NCBI GenBank assembly: GCA_964603635.1
Contig: CAZRVH010000001.1
Span: 152,865-216,864 of the forward strand
Length of the DNA: 64,000 nucleotides
From: CAZRVH01 sp964603635
Lineage (GTDB): Bacteria > Patescibacteriota > Gracilibacteria > Peribacterales > Peribacteraceae
Direction: 5' to 3'
Part shown: piece after piece, positions 32,775 to 40,676 of the stretch
Layout: every line of letters starts with the position of its first letter
How positions within the stretch are numbered: position 1 is the first letter of the stretch
Made by a program: the position numbers and the translations under genes
The notes under the pieces: generated by a model
Told to the model about the DNA's origin: nothing
What the model saw: the letters and a program-made list of their open reading frames with translations, nothing else
Database searches by the model: none

Positions 32775-33332
32775 TTAGCTTTTAGGCGCGTCGAGGAATT
32801 CCTTCAACGCCTTGAAGTCGCCGAAGAGCGCATCGCGCAATCCCGGATTATGCAGCGCGGCGGCCGGGTGGTAGATGGGGAATACGGTCGATCCGTCCGG
32901 CAGCGTGTGCGCCTTGCCGTGCGCGTCGCCGATATTCAGTTTCGTGAAGAAGGTGGTGAGTGCGTGACGTCCCAGCGGCACCAACACCTTCGGTTTGATG
33001 ATCGCCAGTTCCATTTGCAAGAAGGGGAGGCATGCTTCCTTTTCCTCCGGCGTGGGGTCCCGGTTCTCCGGGGGGCGGAACTTCACGACGTTGGTGATGT
33101 ACACGTCCGAGCGCACCAGCCCGATGGATTCCAGCAGCGTGTCGAGCAGCTTGCCCGCCTGTCCCACGAAAGGAATTCCCTGGGCGTTCTCCTTCTCGCC
33201 CGGCGCCTCGCCGATGAAGACGATCTCCGCGTGCGGGTTGCCGTTGCCCATCACGGGGTTGGATTCCTTCGCGATATCGATCTCTTTCCAGGCGAAGAGT
33301 TTCTCCCGAACGTCATCGAGCGTCTTGATCAT
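32775..33332 (-). CDS. uracil-DNA glycosylase, family 4-like, lacking Fe-S cysteines
   Basis: The 185-aa protein has family 4/5-type motif 1 GEAPGEKENAQGIPFVGQAGKLLD, ITNVVKFRPPENRDPT, EKEACLPFL, LVPLGRHAL and motif 2 YHPAAAL. It should remove uracil from DNA in base excision repair. Canonical family 4 enzymes hold a [4Fe-4S] cluster with four Cys, including a CxxC near the N-terminus. Here the N-terminal segment (FAWKEIDIAKESNPVMG) has none and only the ACLPFL Cys remains. TATACT lies 6 nt before the ATG. Confidence 0.9.
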   Translation of the reverse strand: MIKTLDDVREKLFAWKEIDIAKESNPVMGNGNPHAEIVFIGEAPGEKENAQGIPFVGQAGKLLDTLLESIGLVRSDVYITNVVKFRPPENRDPTPEEKEACLPFLQMELAIIKPKVLVPLGRHALTTFFTKLNIGDAHGKAHTLPDGSTVFPIYHPAAALHNPGLRDALFGDFKALKEFLDAPKS

Positions 33333-33350
33333 GCGCCCAGTATACCGTGA

Positions 33351-33878
33351 TTACTTTTTCAACGACAGGATGAACGCCGCGAGTTCGTCCACCGCCTTCT
33401 CCAAGCCTCCCGGCTGGAATGAATTTTCCAATATCAGCTCGTGCCCTACGTCGATCTTCTCCCTGTCGATATCGTCTTGCCTCCGTTTTTCATTGCCCCT
33501 GTAATCCACTTTGTCCGGAACGATCTTTACGGCAATCACCTCGTACCCTGCCTTTCGGATATTTTCGATGCTCTGCTGCGTATACGCTTGGATGCCGAAT
33601 TTTTCGGCGAGCATGGCAAGGTTCGCGTGGCTCGTGCCGTAATGAAACCCGCTGTATTCCGTATGCGTCGCCAGTTCGCCGTTGTCTTCCATGCGCTTGA
33701 ATTCTTCCGGCGTAAGGAAGTAATACGAAAGATCGTCGGATGCGTCCCGCTTCGGCCTGCTTGTGAGGTACTTGATGCGGAACACGTCGTCGGGCAACCG
33801 CTCCAGCACTTTTTCCATGATAGTGGTCTTGCCGCTGCCGCTGTGTCCCACGAGCGCGATGATCGGATACTTCGTCAT
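33351..33878 (-). CDS. guanylate-kinase-like P-loop kinase, paralogue 1
   Basis: The 175-aa protein has Walker A VGHSGSGKTTIMEKVLERL, the GMP-binding-type TSRPKR and DLSYYFLTPEEF, and EYSGFHYGTSHANL, as in guanylate kinases. The C-terminal lid and helix differ (DDIDREKIDVGHELILENSFQPGGLEKAVDELAAF). It overlaps paralogue 2 upstream by ATGA (33875-33878), and the two share their C-terminal sequences. It may phosphorylate a nucleotide other than GMP, or be a specialised kinase. Confidence 0.8.
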   Translation of the reverse strand: MTKYPIIALVGHSGSGKTTIMEKVLERLPDDVFRIKYLTSRPKRDASDDLSYYFLTPEEFKRMEDNGELATHTEYSGFHYGTSHANLAMLAEKFGIQAYTQQSIENIRKAGYEVIAVKIVPDKVDYRGNEKRRQDDIDREKIDVGHELILENSFQPGGLEKAVDELAAFILSLKK

Positions 33879-34405
33879 GGCTTCAGGGAAAGAATGAATG
33901 CCGCGAGATCGTCCGCCGCTTTCTCAAGGCCTCCCGGTTCGAAAGAGTTGTGGATGGTGGTTGCGTAATCGATCGCCATCTTGCTGCGCTCCTTGTCCGC
34001 CTCGGCACGTTTCTCATCGCGGAATCGCACGTTGTCCGTCGTGACCTTCACTGGGATGACGTCGTACCCCGCCGTGCGCAGGTCGTAGACCCCCTGCTCC
34101 ACATACGCCTGGATGCCGAATCCCTTCGCCAGCGTCTCTTCGTTCAGCGCCCGTACCGAGCCATACAGGTTGCCTGCGTATTCCAGGTACTGCGCCAACT
34201 CCCCGCGATCGGCCATCGCGCGGATATCCTCGGGCGGTAGGAAGCGGTAGAACACGTCGTCCGTCGGGTCGCGCTTGTCCCGGCTCGTCACGGTGATCAT
34301 GGGGAAGACGGTGCCGGGCATCTTTTCAAAGACCTTCATCATGATGGACGTCTTGCCGCAGCCGCTGGGTCCCACGAGGGCGATGACGGGGTTTTTTTGG
34401 GGCAT
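33875..34405 (-). CDS. guanylate-kinase-like P-loop kinase, paralogue 2
   Basis: The 176-aa protein has VGPSGCGKTSIMMKVFEKM (Walker A), TVTSRDKRDPTDDVFYRF, EYAGNLYGSVRAL and the same C-terminal module as paralogue 1 (NSFEPGGLEKAADDLAAFIL). The pair arose by tandem duplication and is translationally coupled. The start at 34405 (MPQKNPVIALVG) is preferred to 34504, whose extra residues are not family-like. Confidence 0.8.
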   Translation of the reverse strand: MPQKNPVIALVGPSGCGKTSIMMKVFEKMPGTVFPMITVTSRDKRDPTDDVFYRFLPPEDIRAMADRGELAQYLEYAGNLYGSVRALNEETLAKGFGIQAYVEQGVYDLRTAGYDVIPVKVTTDNVRFRDEKRAEADKERSKMAIDYATTIHNSFEPGGLEKAADDLAAFILSLKP

Positions 34406-34526
34406 TGGAAGCAAGAAGGGGATTGGCGCCTGTTTTGAGCCAAGAAAGCCATTGTGTAACAAACGGCTCAATGATAGCCTTTCCAGGCTCTTTTTGAAGA
34501 GCACCGCTTTTTATCATCAAACGCGT

Positions 34527-34604
34527 GCGCCCGTAGTTCAGCCCGGATAGAACGCCAGATTGCGGATCTGGAAGTCGTAGGTTCAAATCCTGCCGGGCGC
34601 ACCA
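34527..34604 (+). tRNA. tRNA-Arg (GCG), CCA encoded
   Basis: Acceptor GCGCCCG/CGGGCGC, anticodon stem CCAGA/TCTGG, loop TTGCGGA giving anticodon GCG, T-arm GTAGG-TTCAAAT-CCTGC, discriminator A and CCA at 34602-34604. Bacteria normally read CGN-pyrimidine codons with an ACG anticodon edited to inosine; a GCG anticodon needs no editing. Confidence 0.9.
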
Positions 34605-34623
34605 TTCAGAACAAAATCTCTGT

Positions 34624-34699
34624 GGGGCTTTAGCTCAGCTGGTAGAGCGCTTCCATGGCATGGAAGAGGCCAGGGGTTCGAGTCCCCTAAGCTCCACCA
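34624..34699 (+). tRNA. tRNA-Ala (GGC), CCA encoded
   Basis: Acceptor GGGGCTT/AAGCTCC, D-arm AGCTCAGCTGGTAGAGC, anticodon stem CTTCC/GGAAG, loop ATGGCAT with anticodon GGC, T-arm CAGGG-GTTCGAGT-CCCC and CCA at 34697-34699. It lies 19 nt after tRNA-Arg and is probably cotranscribed. Confidence 0.94.
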
Positions 34700-34703
34700 A
34701 TCA

Positions 34704-35303
34704 TCATTCAAGAATAAGTGCCTCCACTTCTTTAATCGTATCCGCCAGTTGTCCGTCCTTGTTCACCACCACGTTGGTGCAGTGGTCCGCGTACTTCAAT
34801 TCCTTCTCCACGCTCAGGAGACGGCGGTGCAGTTCGTCTTCCGAGATGGGCGCGCGGTTGCGAATACGGTCTTTCAGTTGTTCCTGGTGCTCCGGCATGA
34901 TGAAGATCGACTGCAGCCGGTGTTTCGTTTCCGGCAGGAAATTGGGGTTGTTTTGGATGCTCACGAATCCCTGCACGTCCACTTCGCGCAGGACGATCTT
35001 TCCTTGCTTGATGAACGGGATGATCTCGTCGACCATCGTGCCGTAGTGGTCGCCGCCGTGGACGATGGCGTACTCCAACAGCTTCTTCTCATCCAGAAGG
35101 TTCTGGAATTCCTTCTCGGACACGAAATGATAGAACTCGTCGCCCTCGCCTTGGCGCCTGGGACGGGTGGTGGCGGAGCGCGGATAATGGAATTCCGGGT
35201 GTGTCTTGCGAATCGCCTTCAAAACGGTGCTTTTACCCACGCCGCTCGGGCCGATCAATAAAACGAGTTTGCCAGCCGAAGGGGTGGCTTTATTGGCTTC
35301 CAT
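34704..35303 (-). CDS. gmk: guanylate kinase
   Basis: The 199-aa canonical enzyme has LVLLIGPSGVGKSTVLKAI, SATTRPRRQGEGDEFYHFVS, EYAIVHGGDHYGTMVDEI, VLREVDVQGFVSI, IFIMPEHQEQLKDRIRNR and ELKYADHCTNVVVN. It converts GMP to GDP. It is the orthodox member of three guanylate-kinase-type genes here. TAGGAT (35310-35315) lies 6 nt before the ATG. Confidence 0.95.
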   Translation of the reverse strand: MEANKATPSAGKLVLLIGPSGVGKSTVLKAIRKTHPEFHYPRSATTRPRRQGEGDEFYHFVSEKEFQNLLDEKKLLEYAIVHGGDHYGTMVDEIIPFIKQGKIVLREVDVQGFVSIQNNPNFLPETKHRLQSIFIMPEHQEQLKDRIRNRAPISEDELHRRLLSVEKELKYADHCTNVVVNKDGQLADTIKEVEALILE

Positions 35304-35330
35304 ATGCGGATCCTACAGGGTATTTGGGTA

Positions 35331-35359
35331 TTGCACAAATACACCATTTCAGGTATACT
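35331..35359 (+). promoter_or_regulatory. promoter of the orphan structured RNA
   Basis: TTGCAC (35331-35336), exactly 17 nt, TATACT (35354-35359). It is divergent from gmk. The rpoC promoter has a similar layout, TTGCAT and TATACT. Confidence 0.75.
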
Positions 35360-35365
35360 TACCTG

Positions 35366-35702
35366 TTCGGTCATTGAACACCACTTCCTACCCGTAGCAG
35401 AGAGGGAAAGAGTATGTCCCACCGGGGCAGACCTCGTACTTTTTCCCCCTCCCTGCCTCGCGGCTGACCACCGCAAGACACCCTCACTGAGGGCAACAAA
35501 AACACAACACAAACAAATGTTTTCCCGACTTTAAAGGGAGCCGATCTGGCTCACGATCACTCCAACACCAACACACACGGATTGATGGCCCTAAGTCATC
35601 ACCGTGGTAGGGAGTTCCGCAGACTTGGTCACTGCATCTCTCTTCTCAGCATCGCTTTGAAGAGATAAGGCCCGCGTCTCACCAAGAGGCACGGGCCTTT
35701 TT
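35366..35702 (+). ncRNA. orphan structured RNA, about 335 nt
   Basis: A promoter and a strong terminator bracket a stretch without a credible gene. Predicted hairpins in order: GTTC/GAAC near the 5' end; a 16-bp stem with G-U pairs (35401-35416 with 35435-35450) around TCCC/GGGG; GCGG/CCGC; CCCTC-act-GAGGG; an unpaired A/C-rich stretch; GAGCC-gatct-GGCTC; CCCTA/TAGGG; TCTCTTC/GAAGAGA; then the terminator. RNase P, tmRNA, 6S and SRP consensus sequences are not visible. A 17-codon frame from the ATG at 35413 exists but overlaps the main stem. Class unknown. Confidence 0.65.
35667..35702 (+). terminator. terminator of the orphan RNA
   Basis: AAGGCCCG pairs with CGGGCCTT, continued by GTCTC/GAGGC around accaa, and is followed by a T run. 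The last bases overlap the stop of the convergent gene. Confidence 0.88.
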
Positions 35703-36375
35703 AGTTGTGCGTTCGGGGTTGCCTCTCTTGCCTGGATTTGCGCGCCGGTTTCGAATCAGGGGATTGCCAGTCGGGGTCGACAAACAGAGTATAGGGAATG
35801 GAACGCATCCATTCGCGCAATGGATTATGGTATCCGCTTTTCGGCCTGATGGAAGCCATCTCCGGAAGGACGCCGTTCCAAATGTAATGCAGTTTTTTAC
35901 GCATGGCTTGGGCAACCGAAACAATCGAAATCAGTTCGCCCATTTCTTCCCGATCCTTAAAAAGAGAGGCGCCGACGTACGCTTCGTCCGCCGAATTGAA
36001 TACACCAGGCCATGCATGATTCTCTCCTTTGTATTGTCTTATGGTCTCTTCGCCGAGAATCGTATCTGACGGGACTCCTTGTTTCTTCAAAAACTCACGC
36101 CCCGCATCGCTGAGCGAGTATTCGTCGGTGACTGCGCCTGTACGATGTTTGCTGCCCGGTACCAGCATCCAGATTGTGCCTCGTACCGTGCGTATCATTT
36201 GCTTCCTGAGGTGTATTCCTTCTTGCAGCCGTCTTTCAAATTCCGCATTGGGATATCTACCTTCGCGCAATGGATGTTGCGCCGATATCTCAATCAGAGT
36301 ATCCGGCATACATCGTCGTGATTCCATGAAATCATGCGCTTCCCGATATTTGTCAGTCCACTCAAAAAGAAGCAT
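35701..36375 (-). CDS. hypothetical protein (224 aa)
   Basis: The soluble, Arg/Glu-rich protein begins LLFEWTDKYREAHDFMESRR and continues QEGIHLRKQMIRTVRGTIWML, SLSDAGREFLKKQGVP and AEAMRKKL-like helices (AQAMRKKLHYIWNG). The C-terminus is basic and polar. The SLSDAGREFL phrase resembles the end of winged-helix domains, so DNA binding is possible, but no family is recognised. A start at 36408 adds 11 residues. Convergent with the orphan RNA. Confidence 0.6.
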   Translation of the reverse strand: MLLFEWTDKYREAHDFMESRRCMPDTLIEISAQHPLREGRYPNAEFERRLQEGIHLRKQMIRTVRGTIWMLVPGSKHRTGAVTDEYSLSDAGREFLKKQGVPSDTILGEETIRQYKGENHAWPGVFNSADEAYVGASLFKDREEMGELISIVSVAQAMRKKLHYIWNGVLPEMASIRPKSGYHNPLREWMRSIPYTLFVDPDWQSPDSKPARKSRQERQPRTHN

Positions 36376-36422
36376 AATAATATTTATGAGTAAATTACCA
36401 TTCGTCAATGTGTATACAAAAA

Positions 36423-36575
36423 TTACTCAGACTTTTCCTCTTCCTCTTCGGCTTCGTGCTTTTCCATGAGCTTCTTACCAACGATCGTCGTGATGGCGCC
36501 GCCGATGACCATACCCACGATCACTCGCTTGGCGATGTTCTTCTTTTCCTTGGGCTTTTTGCGGAAGGGCCACAT
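36423..36575 (-). CDS. small membrane protein (50 aa)
   Basis: It reads MWPFRKKPKEKKNIAKR, then a membrane-compatible segment VIVGMVIGGAITTIVGKK and an acidic tail of Glu residues ending KSE. The charge asymmetry and the TATACT placed 8 nt before the ATG (36584-36589) support a real gene. Resembles short YtxH-like anchors, but this is not a firm assignment. Confidence 0.6.
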   Translation of the reverse strand: MWPFRKKPKEKKNIAKRVIVGMVIGGAITTIVGKKLMEKHEAEEEEEKSE

Positions 36576-36630
36576 AGGATTTCAGTATAGCACGGATTGA
36601 ACGCAGGTGCAGGCTAAAGAACGACTAAAT

Positions 36631-36692
36631 AAGGGTTAGGAGTAGGGTTAGGGTTCTTTATTCGTCCTAATCCCAATCCTAACCCTACTCCT
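36631..36692. repeat. inverted repeat of CCTAACCC-like words
   Basis: GGAGTAGGGTTAGGGTT (36639-36655) pairs with AATCCTAACCCTACTCC (from 36676). Related words occur at 10801-10827 and 12272-12297 in the V-ATPase operon. It could terminate the phosphomannomutase-side transcripts. Confidence 0.6.
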
Positions 36693-36695
36693 TCA

Positions 36696-38090
36696 TCAAT
36701 GCCTATCCCACTCGATCTCCGGATAGTTCTTCAAAAACTCCATCACTTCCGCCTTCACTTCATCCAGTTTCTCGGGCGTACGGGCTTCGACGCACAAATC
36801 GATGCAGGGCGACGTATTGCTCTGGCGGATACCTGCCCATGCGTTCTCGCCGAAGTCGATACGCGCGCCGTCCATCGTTTCCGTGGGGTACTTTTTGCCG
36901 AAGTGTTCGATGCTGTCCGCAACGATCTTTCCCTTCACGTCGTCCGGCGTGTAGGGGCGGAGCGGCGGCATCTGGAAAGTCTTCGGGAAATCCGCGAAGT
37001 GCGCGGACAGCGGTTTGCCGCCGTTTTTTAAAATGGTGATCAGGCGTAGGGCGGCGACGCATGCGTCGTCGAAGTGGTAGTAGCCTTCGCCGCAGAACAG
37101 GTGTCCCGACGTTTCGCCTCCGAGCAGCGCATGGCTGTCGTGCATCGCGTGCTCCACGTTGGAGTGTCCCACTTTGCACATCACGGGTTTGCCTCCCAGG
37201 CGTTCGATCTCGCTCTTCAGGATGCCCGAAGCACTGACGGTATGGACCACCGACGCCCCCGGGTGTCGGCTCAAGTGATCCATGGCAAGCAGGAGCAGCG
37301 TCTGGTCGGAGTTGCGGATCGTTCCCGTTTCATCCACCAAGCCCGCGCGGTCGCCGTCGCCGTCGAACGCGATGCCGATGTGCGCCTTGTTGTCGATCAC
37401 GGCCTTCTGCAGGTCTTTGAGCGTCTCATGCTTGCTCGGATCCGCAAGGTGGTTTGGGAAATCGCCCATGGGTTCGATGTACAGACCGATCACTTCGGCT
37501 CCCACGTTGCGCAGGACCTGGGTGTAGATGGGACCCGCGATGCCGTTGCCGCTGTCCACGACCACCTTCAATCCTTCCCCGACCCCCTTGAAGATGCCCG
37601 TCACCTTGTCGATGTACGTCGTCGTCGCATCCAAGGTCTCCAGCGTTCCCTTTCCTTCCATCATGTCGTTTTCTTCGATCCTCTTACGCAGGATCTGGAT
37701 GTCCTCGCCCGCGAAGGACTCCGCGCCCGCAAGGCAGAACTTGATGCCGTTGTCGTGTCCGGGATTGTGGCTCGCGGTGACGTGCGTTCCGCCGTCCAAT
37801 CCGAACTCGCAGATGGCGAAGTAATTCACGGGGCTCGGTACGGCGCCGATGTGCAGCACCGTGCAGCCGGAGGCCAGAAGCCCCTCGATAGCCGCCTTTT
37901 CGAAAGCCGGCCCGTGCGTGCGCGCGTCGCGTCCGATGCAGATCCTGGGGGAGTCCTTTCCCGTGCGCTTTCGCACCTCCGATCCGAAGGCCTGCCCGAT
38001 CATCCTGTACGCGTGCTCGCTGAGCTGCGTATCCGCGCGGCCGCGGATGTCATAGGCGCGGAAGATGCGGGGGTCTATGGACTGGTGCAT
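36696..38090 (-). CDS. manB: phosphomannomutase/phosphoglucomutase
   Basis: The 464-aa alpha-D-phosphohexomutase has the four-domain layout. It shows IFRAYDIRGRAD, GRDARTHGP, the phosphoserine loop THVTASHNP, metal-binding GIAFDGDGDRAGLVDE, the sugar loop LLGGETSGHLF, and C-terminal phosphate-binding RQSNTSPCIDL. It interconverts hexose-6- and hexose-1-phosphates for envelope sugars. Length typical. The leader is pyrimidine-rich (CCCCTTTTCCC). Confidence 0.95.
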   Translation of the reverse strand: MHQSIDPRIFRAYDIRGRADTQLSEHAYRMIGQAFGSEVRKRTGKDSPRICIGRDARTHGPAFEKAAIEGLLASGCTVLHIGAVPSPVNYFAICEFGLDGGTHVTASHNPGHDNGIKFCLAGAESFAGEDIQILRKRIEENDMMEGKGTLETLDATTTYIDKVTGIFKGVGEGLKVVVDSGNGIAGPIYTQVLRNVGAEVIGLYIEPMGDFPNHLADPSKHETLKDLQKAVIDNKAHIGIAFDGDGDRAGLVDETGTIRNSDQTLLLLAMDHLSRHPGASVVHTVSASGILKSEIERLGGKPVMCKVGHSNVEHAMHDSHALLGGETSGHLFCGEGYYHFDDACVAALRLITILKNGGKPLSAHFADFPKTFQMPPLRPYTPDDVKGKIVADSIEHFGKKYPTETMDGARIDFGENAWAGIRQSNTSPCIDLCVEARTPEKLDEVKAEVMEFLKNYPEIEWDRH

Positions 38091-38166
38091 GGGAAAAGGG
38101 GAACGGAAAATACGCCGTCATGGTTCCGTGTCCGGCTTCTCCTGTCAATGGAACGGGCGGCGCGTC

Positions 38167-38997
38167 TTACGGGAACAGGAAGGCGGTGATCACGCTGACC
38201 GCCAGGTAGCTGAAGAGGATGATGGCCAAGCCTATCAGCACGCGGACGATGAGGGATTTTGACTTCCCGTACTGGTCGTCGTCGCCCACCGTCACGATCA
38301 TCATGATGCCCGCGTACGCGATCATGATCACGGCCAGGAGACCCAGGTACATCAGCAGGTTCCGGATGGCGTTCATCACGACCAGGATCAGCGGCTCCGG
38401 CGTCGCGCTCGTCCCGGCCGTCCCTCCCCCGATGGCGTCGATGATCACGGTATCGAACACGATGAGGAATATGCCCACCAACGCCCCGATGATCGGACGG
38501 CGCACTTCCTCACCCGCGTCTTCCTTGCCGAACGAGGCCAGGACTTTGAACGCGCTGATGATGATCATGCCGACCGCAAGGATGCCCATGAATACCCGTG
38601 CCCAGCGGATGAGGCCCATGACCTGCAGGTTCACGATGGCGGCACCCGCTTCGACGTCTTTGCTTCCGCCGTTCCAGAACGCGGACACGAAGGCGTATGT
38701 CAGGGACACAAGGATGATTCCGATGATGGTCGAGCCCACGGACCTGCGTCCTTCCTCCATTTTTTCTTCGGAAGCGCTTCCGATCATTTTCGCGGCCGCG
38801 CGGACGAGCATGAAGACGGATAGGATGACGATCAACGATCTCCCGGCGTTTTGCAGCGTGTTCGCGATGCCGATGGCGCTGGCCGCCCCTCCGCCTCCGC
38901 CCACCGTGAGTCCCGTCAGGACTTCCGTGACCTGCGCGTGCGCCGCTTCGACGGGAAACGCGCTGACGAGGCCGGCGATCGATAGGGCGTACATCAT
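38167..38997 (-). CDS. multipass membrane protein with VirB2/TrbC-like segments, copy A
   Basis: The 276-aa product has a signal-like N-terminus ending AHAQVTE and about six membrane helices. They are arranged as repeated pairs separated by short charged loops (GSASEEKMEEGRRSVGST, FGKEDAGEEVRRPIIG, GDDDQYGKSKSLIVRV). This helix-charged loop-helix unit is that of T4SS pilin-like (VirB2/TrbC) proteins, here fused three times. Overlaps copy B by ATGA (38994-38997). Function unknown; possibly pili or DNA uptake. Confidence 0.65.
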   Translation of the reverse strand: MMYALSIAGLVSAFPVEAAHAQVTEVLTGLTVGGGGGAASAIGIANTLQNAGRSLIVILSVFMLVRAAAKMIGSASEEKMEEGRRSVGSTIIGIILVSLTYAFVSAFWNGGSKDVEAGAAIVNLQVMGLIRWARVFMGILAVGMIIISAFKVLASFGKEDAGEEVRRPIIGALVGIFLIVFDTVIIDAIGGGTAGTSATPEPLILVVMNAIRNLLMYLGLLAVIMIAYAGIMMIVTVGDDDQYGKSKSLIVRVLIGLAIILFSYLAVSVITAFLFP

Positions 38998-39818
38998 GCG
39001 AACGTGAATCCGTTGGCTGCGAACGCGACGATCATATACGAGAACGCCGCGACGATCAGGGCGATGACGGTGTTCTTCATCGCTTTTTTCGCGCGGTCCT
39101 TCTGCGATTCGTCGACCGAGATGACGTAGAGGAATCCGGCGAACAGGAAATTGAGCACCGCAAGCGCGCCGATGATTTGCAGGACGTAGCGGATGACCCC
39201 GGCGATCTCCGAAACGATGCGTGCCGTTCCCGCCCCGGGCATCGCCGCCGCGACGATCGCGTTCGCTAGGATGTACACCACGATGCCTGTGATGAGGAAC
39301 CCGAAACGCTTGCGCAGATCGTCCAGAGCGGATTCATCGCCGCGTTTCACGATGACCCGGAATGCCTGGTAGGTGATCGTGATGAGGATGAGTGATCCGA
39401 TGATCGCGTTCGTATACGCGATGACCGCCTCCAACGTTCCGATCGCGGGTGCCGTATTGATCCCGTTGTTCACCGTCGCGATGATGCTGTCGGCGAAGAT
39501 GTACACGGCGGCCCCCGTGATGCCGTAGGCATAGGCATTTTTCGTATCCTGCACGATATCGCTTTTCTCCCCCAAGAGGATCAGGCGGGCGCCGTACGTG
39601 AAGAAATACAGCGATAGGAAGGCGCCGAAGATCGTTTTCGCCGTGCCCGAGAATGCCAGGTTCACCACCGTCGCGGATAACCCTCCGGAACCGCCGCCGT
39701 TACAGGGAAGAGTCGGGATAACGCTGCAGGGATCGGGTGCCTGCATGAATGCCATGTCCGGAAGCGCCACGATCAGGGCTCCCAGGAGCATCGCCGGCAA
39801 GAATTTGGTCATGTGCAT
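38994..39818 (-). CDS. multipass membrane protein with VirB2/TrbC-like segments, copy B
   Basis: The 274-aa product has a signal-like N-terminus (FLPAMLLGALIVALPDMAF), a Cys pair (PDPCSVIPTLPCNGGG) and about six helices in pairs with charged loops (LGEKSDIVQDTKNAYAYG, KRGDESALDDLRKRFG, SVDESQKDRAKKAMKNT). It is clearly related in design to copy A. TATAAT (39829-39834) lies 10 nt before the ATG at 39818; the in-frame ATG at 39812 is an alternative. Confidence 0.65.
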   Translation of the reverse strand: MHMTKFLPAMLLGALIVALPDMAFMQAPDPCSVIPTLPCNGGGSGGLSATVVNLAFSGTAKTIFGAFLSLYFFTYGARLILLGEKSDIVQDTKNAYAYGITGAAVYIFADSIIATVNNGINTAPAIGTLEAVIAYTNAIIGSLILITITYQAFRVIVKRGDESALDDLRKRFGFLITGIVVYILANAIVAAAMPGAGTARIVSEIAGVIRYVLQIIGALAVLNFLFAGFLYVISVDESQKDRAKKAMKNTVIALIVAAFSYMIVAFAANGFTFA

Positions 39819-39923
39819 AAATCACATAATTATAGCAGGAAACGGCTTCGCGGACAATGTTGCCTTTCGGCAAAAAGAAGCCAAGATTCTTGCCTTTATG
39901 CAGGGAATGCATACACTTTGGCC

Positions 39924-40616
39924 ATGCAACGATTCTCCACCCCTACCAGCCGTCCTTTGGCATTGTCCGCTTCCACGGAATCATCGGTCTACGGTCTTTT
40001 CGCCCTGGCGATGGCCCTCACGGTCGTCGGCGTCTATCTCGGCATGGCGTATGCCGCCGTTCTTTTGACCAACGGCATGCATGTCATGCTTTTGCTTGTC
40101 GAACTGGCGATCATCTTCACGTCGCGTCTGTGGATGGATAAATCGCCCCTGAACGTCGTTCTCTTCGCTATTTTCCCCGTCATCAGCGGCGTCACCGTCA
40201 CGTCGTATCTTCTTTTGCTGTTGGCTACCTACGTAAACGGTCCGGCAATCCTTTTCAACGCCCTTGCCGCCACCGTCTTCATGGGGCTGGCCGCGGCGGT
40301 TTTCGCGCGTACGACGTCCTGGAACCTCGGCGTCTTCGGACGCGGGCTCTTTTTCGCCGTCCTGGGCCTTATTGCCTTGGGCATCCTGCAGCTCTTCGTG
40401 CCCGCCCTTCGCACTCCCGCGGCGGAACTCTTCATTTCCGGTGCCGGTGTCGCGGTTTTCGCCTTTTTCACGGCTTTTGACCTCCAGCGCATCCAGGAGC
40501 AGGCCAAGCTGGGGGCGAATCCCTTTATGTTGGCTCTCAGCCTCTATTTGGACATATTCAACCTCTTCCTGTACATCCTCCGCTTCATGACCGCCCTATC
40601 GGGCGAACGGAGGTAA
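39924..40616 (+). CDS. Bax inhibitor-1/YccA family membrane protein
   Basis: The 230-aa protein has seven helices and family phrases: VYGLFALAMALTVVGVYLGM, SAGA-like ISGAGVAVFAFFTAFDLQRI, then ALSLYLDIFNLFLYILRFM. The Asp in FTAFDLQRI and in YLDIFNLF match the conserved pair that gates calcium leak in BsYetJ-type proteins. TACACT ends 6 nt before the ATG. Confidence 0.88.
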   Translation: MQRFSTPTSRPLALSASTESSVYGLFALAMALTVVGVYLGMAYAAVLLTNGMHVMLLLVELAIIFTSRLWMDKSPLNVVLFAIFPVISGVTVTSYLLLLLATYVNGPAILFNALAATVFMGLAAAVFARTTSWNLGVFGRGLFFAVLGLIALGILQLFVPALRTPAAELFISGAGVAVFAFFTAFDLQRIQEQAKLGANPFMLALSLYLDIFNLFLYILRFMTALSGERR

Positions 40617-40676
40617 TAGAAAGGCTTAAAAGAGCCCTTTACAGACCTTCTTCGCGTCAGTACCCTACACGCACTT

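Noticed and set aside
35366..35702. RNase P RNA, tmRNA, 6S or SRP RNA
   Set aside because: Length would suit RNase P, but the GGAAAGTCC and ACAGAA cores are missing; no tRNA-like ends for tmRNA and no SRP tetraloop domain are visible.
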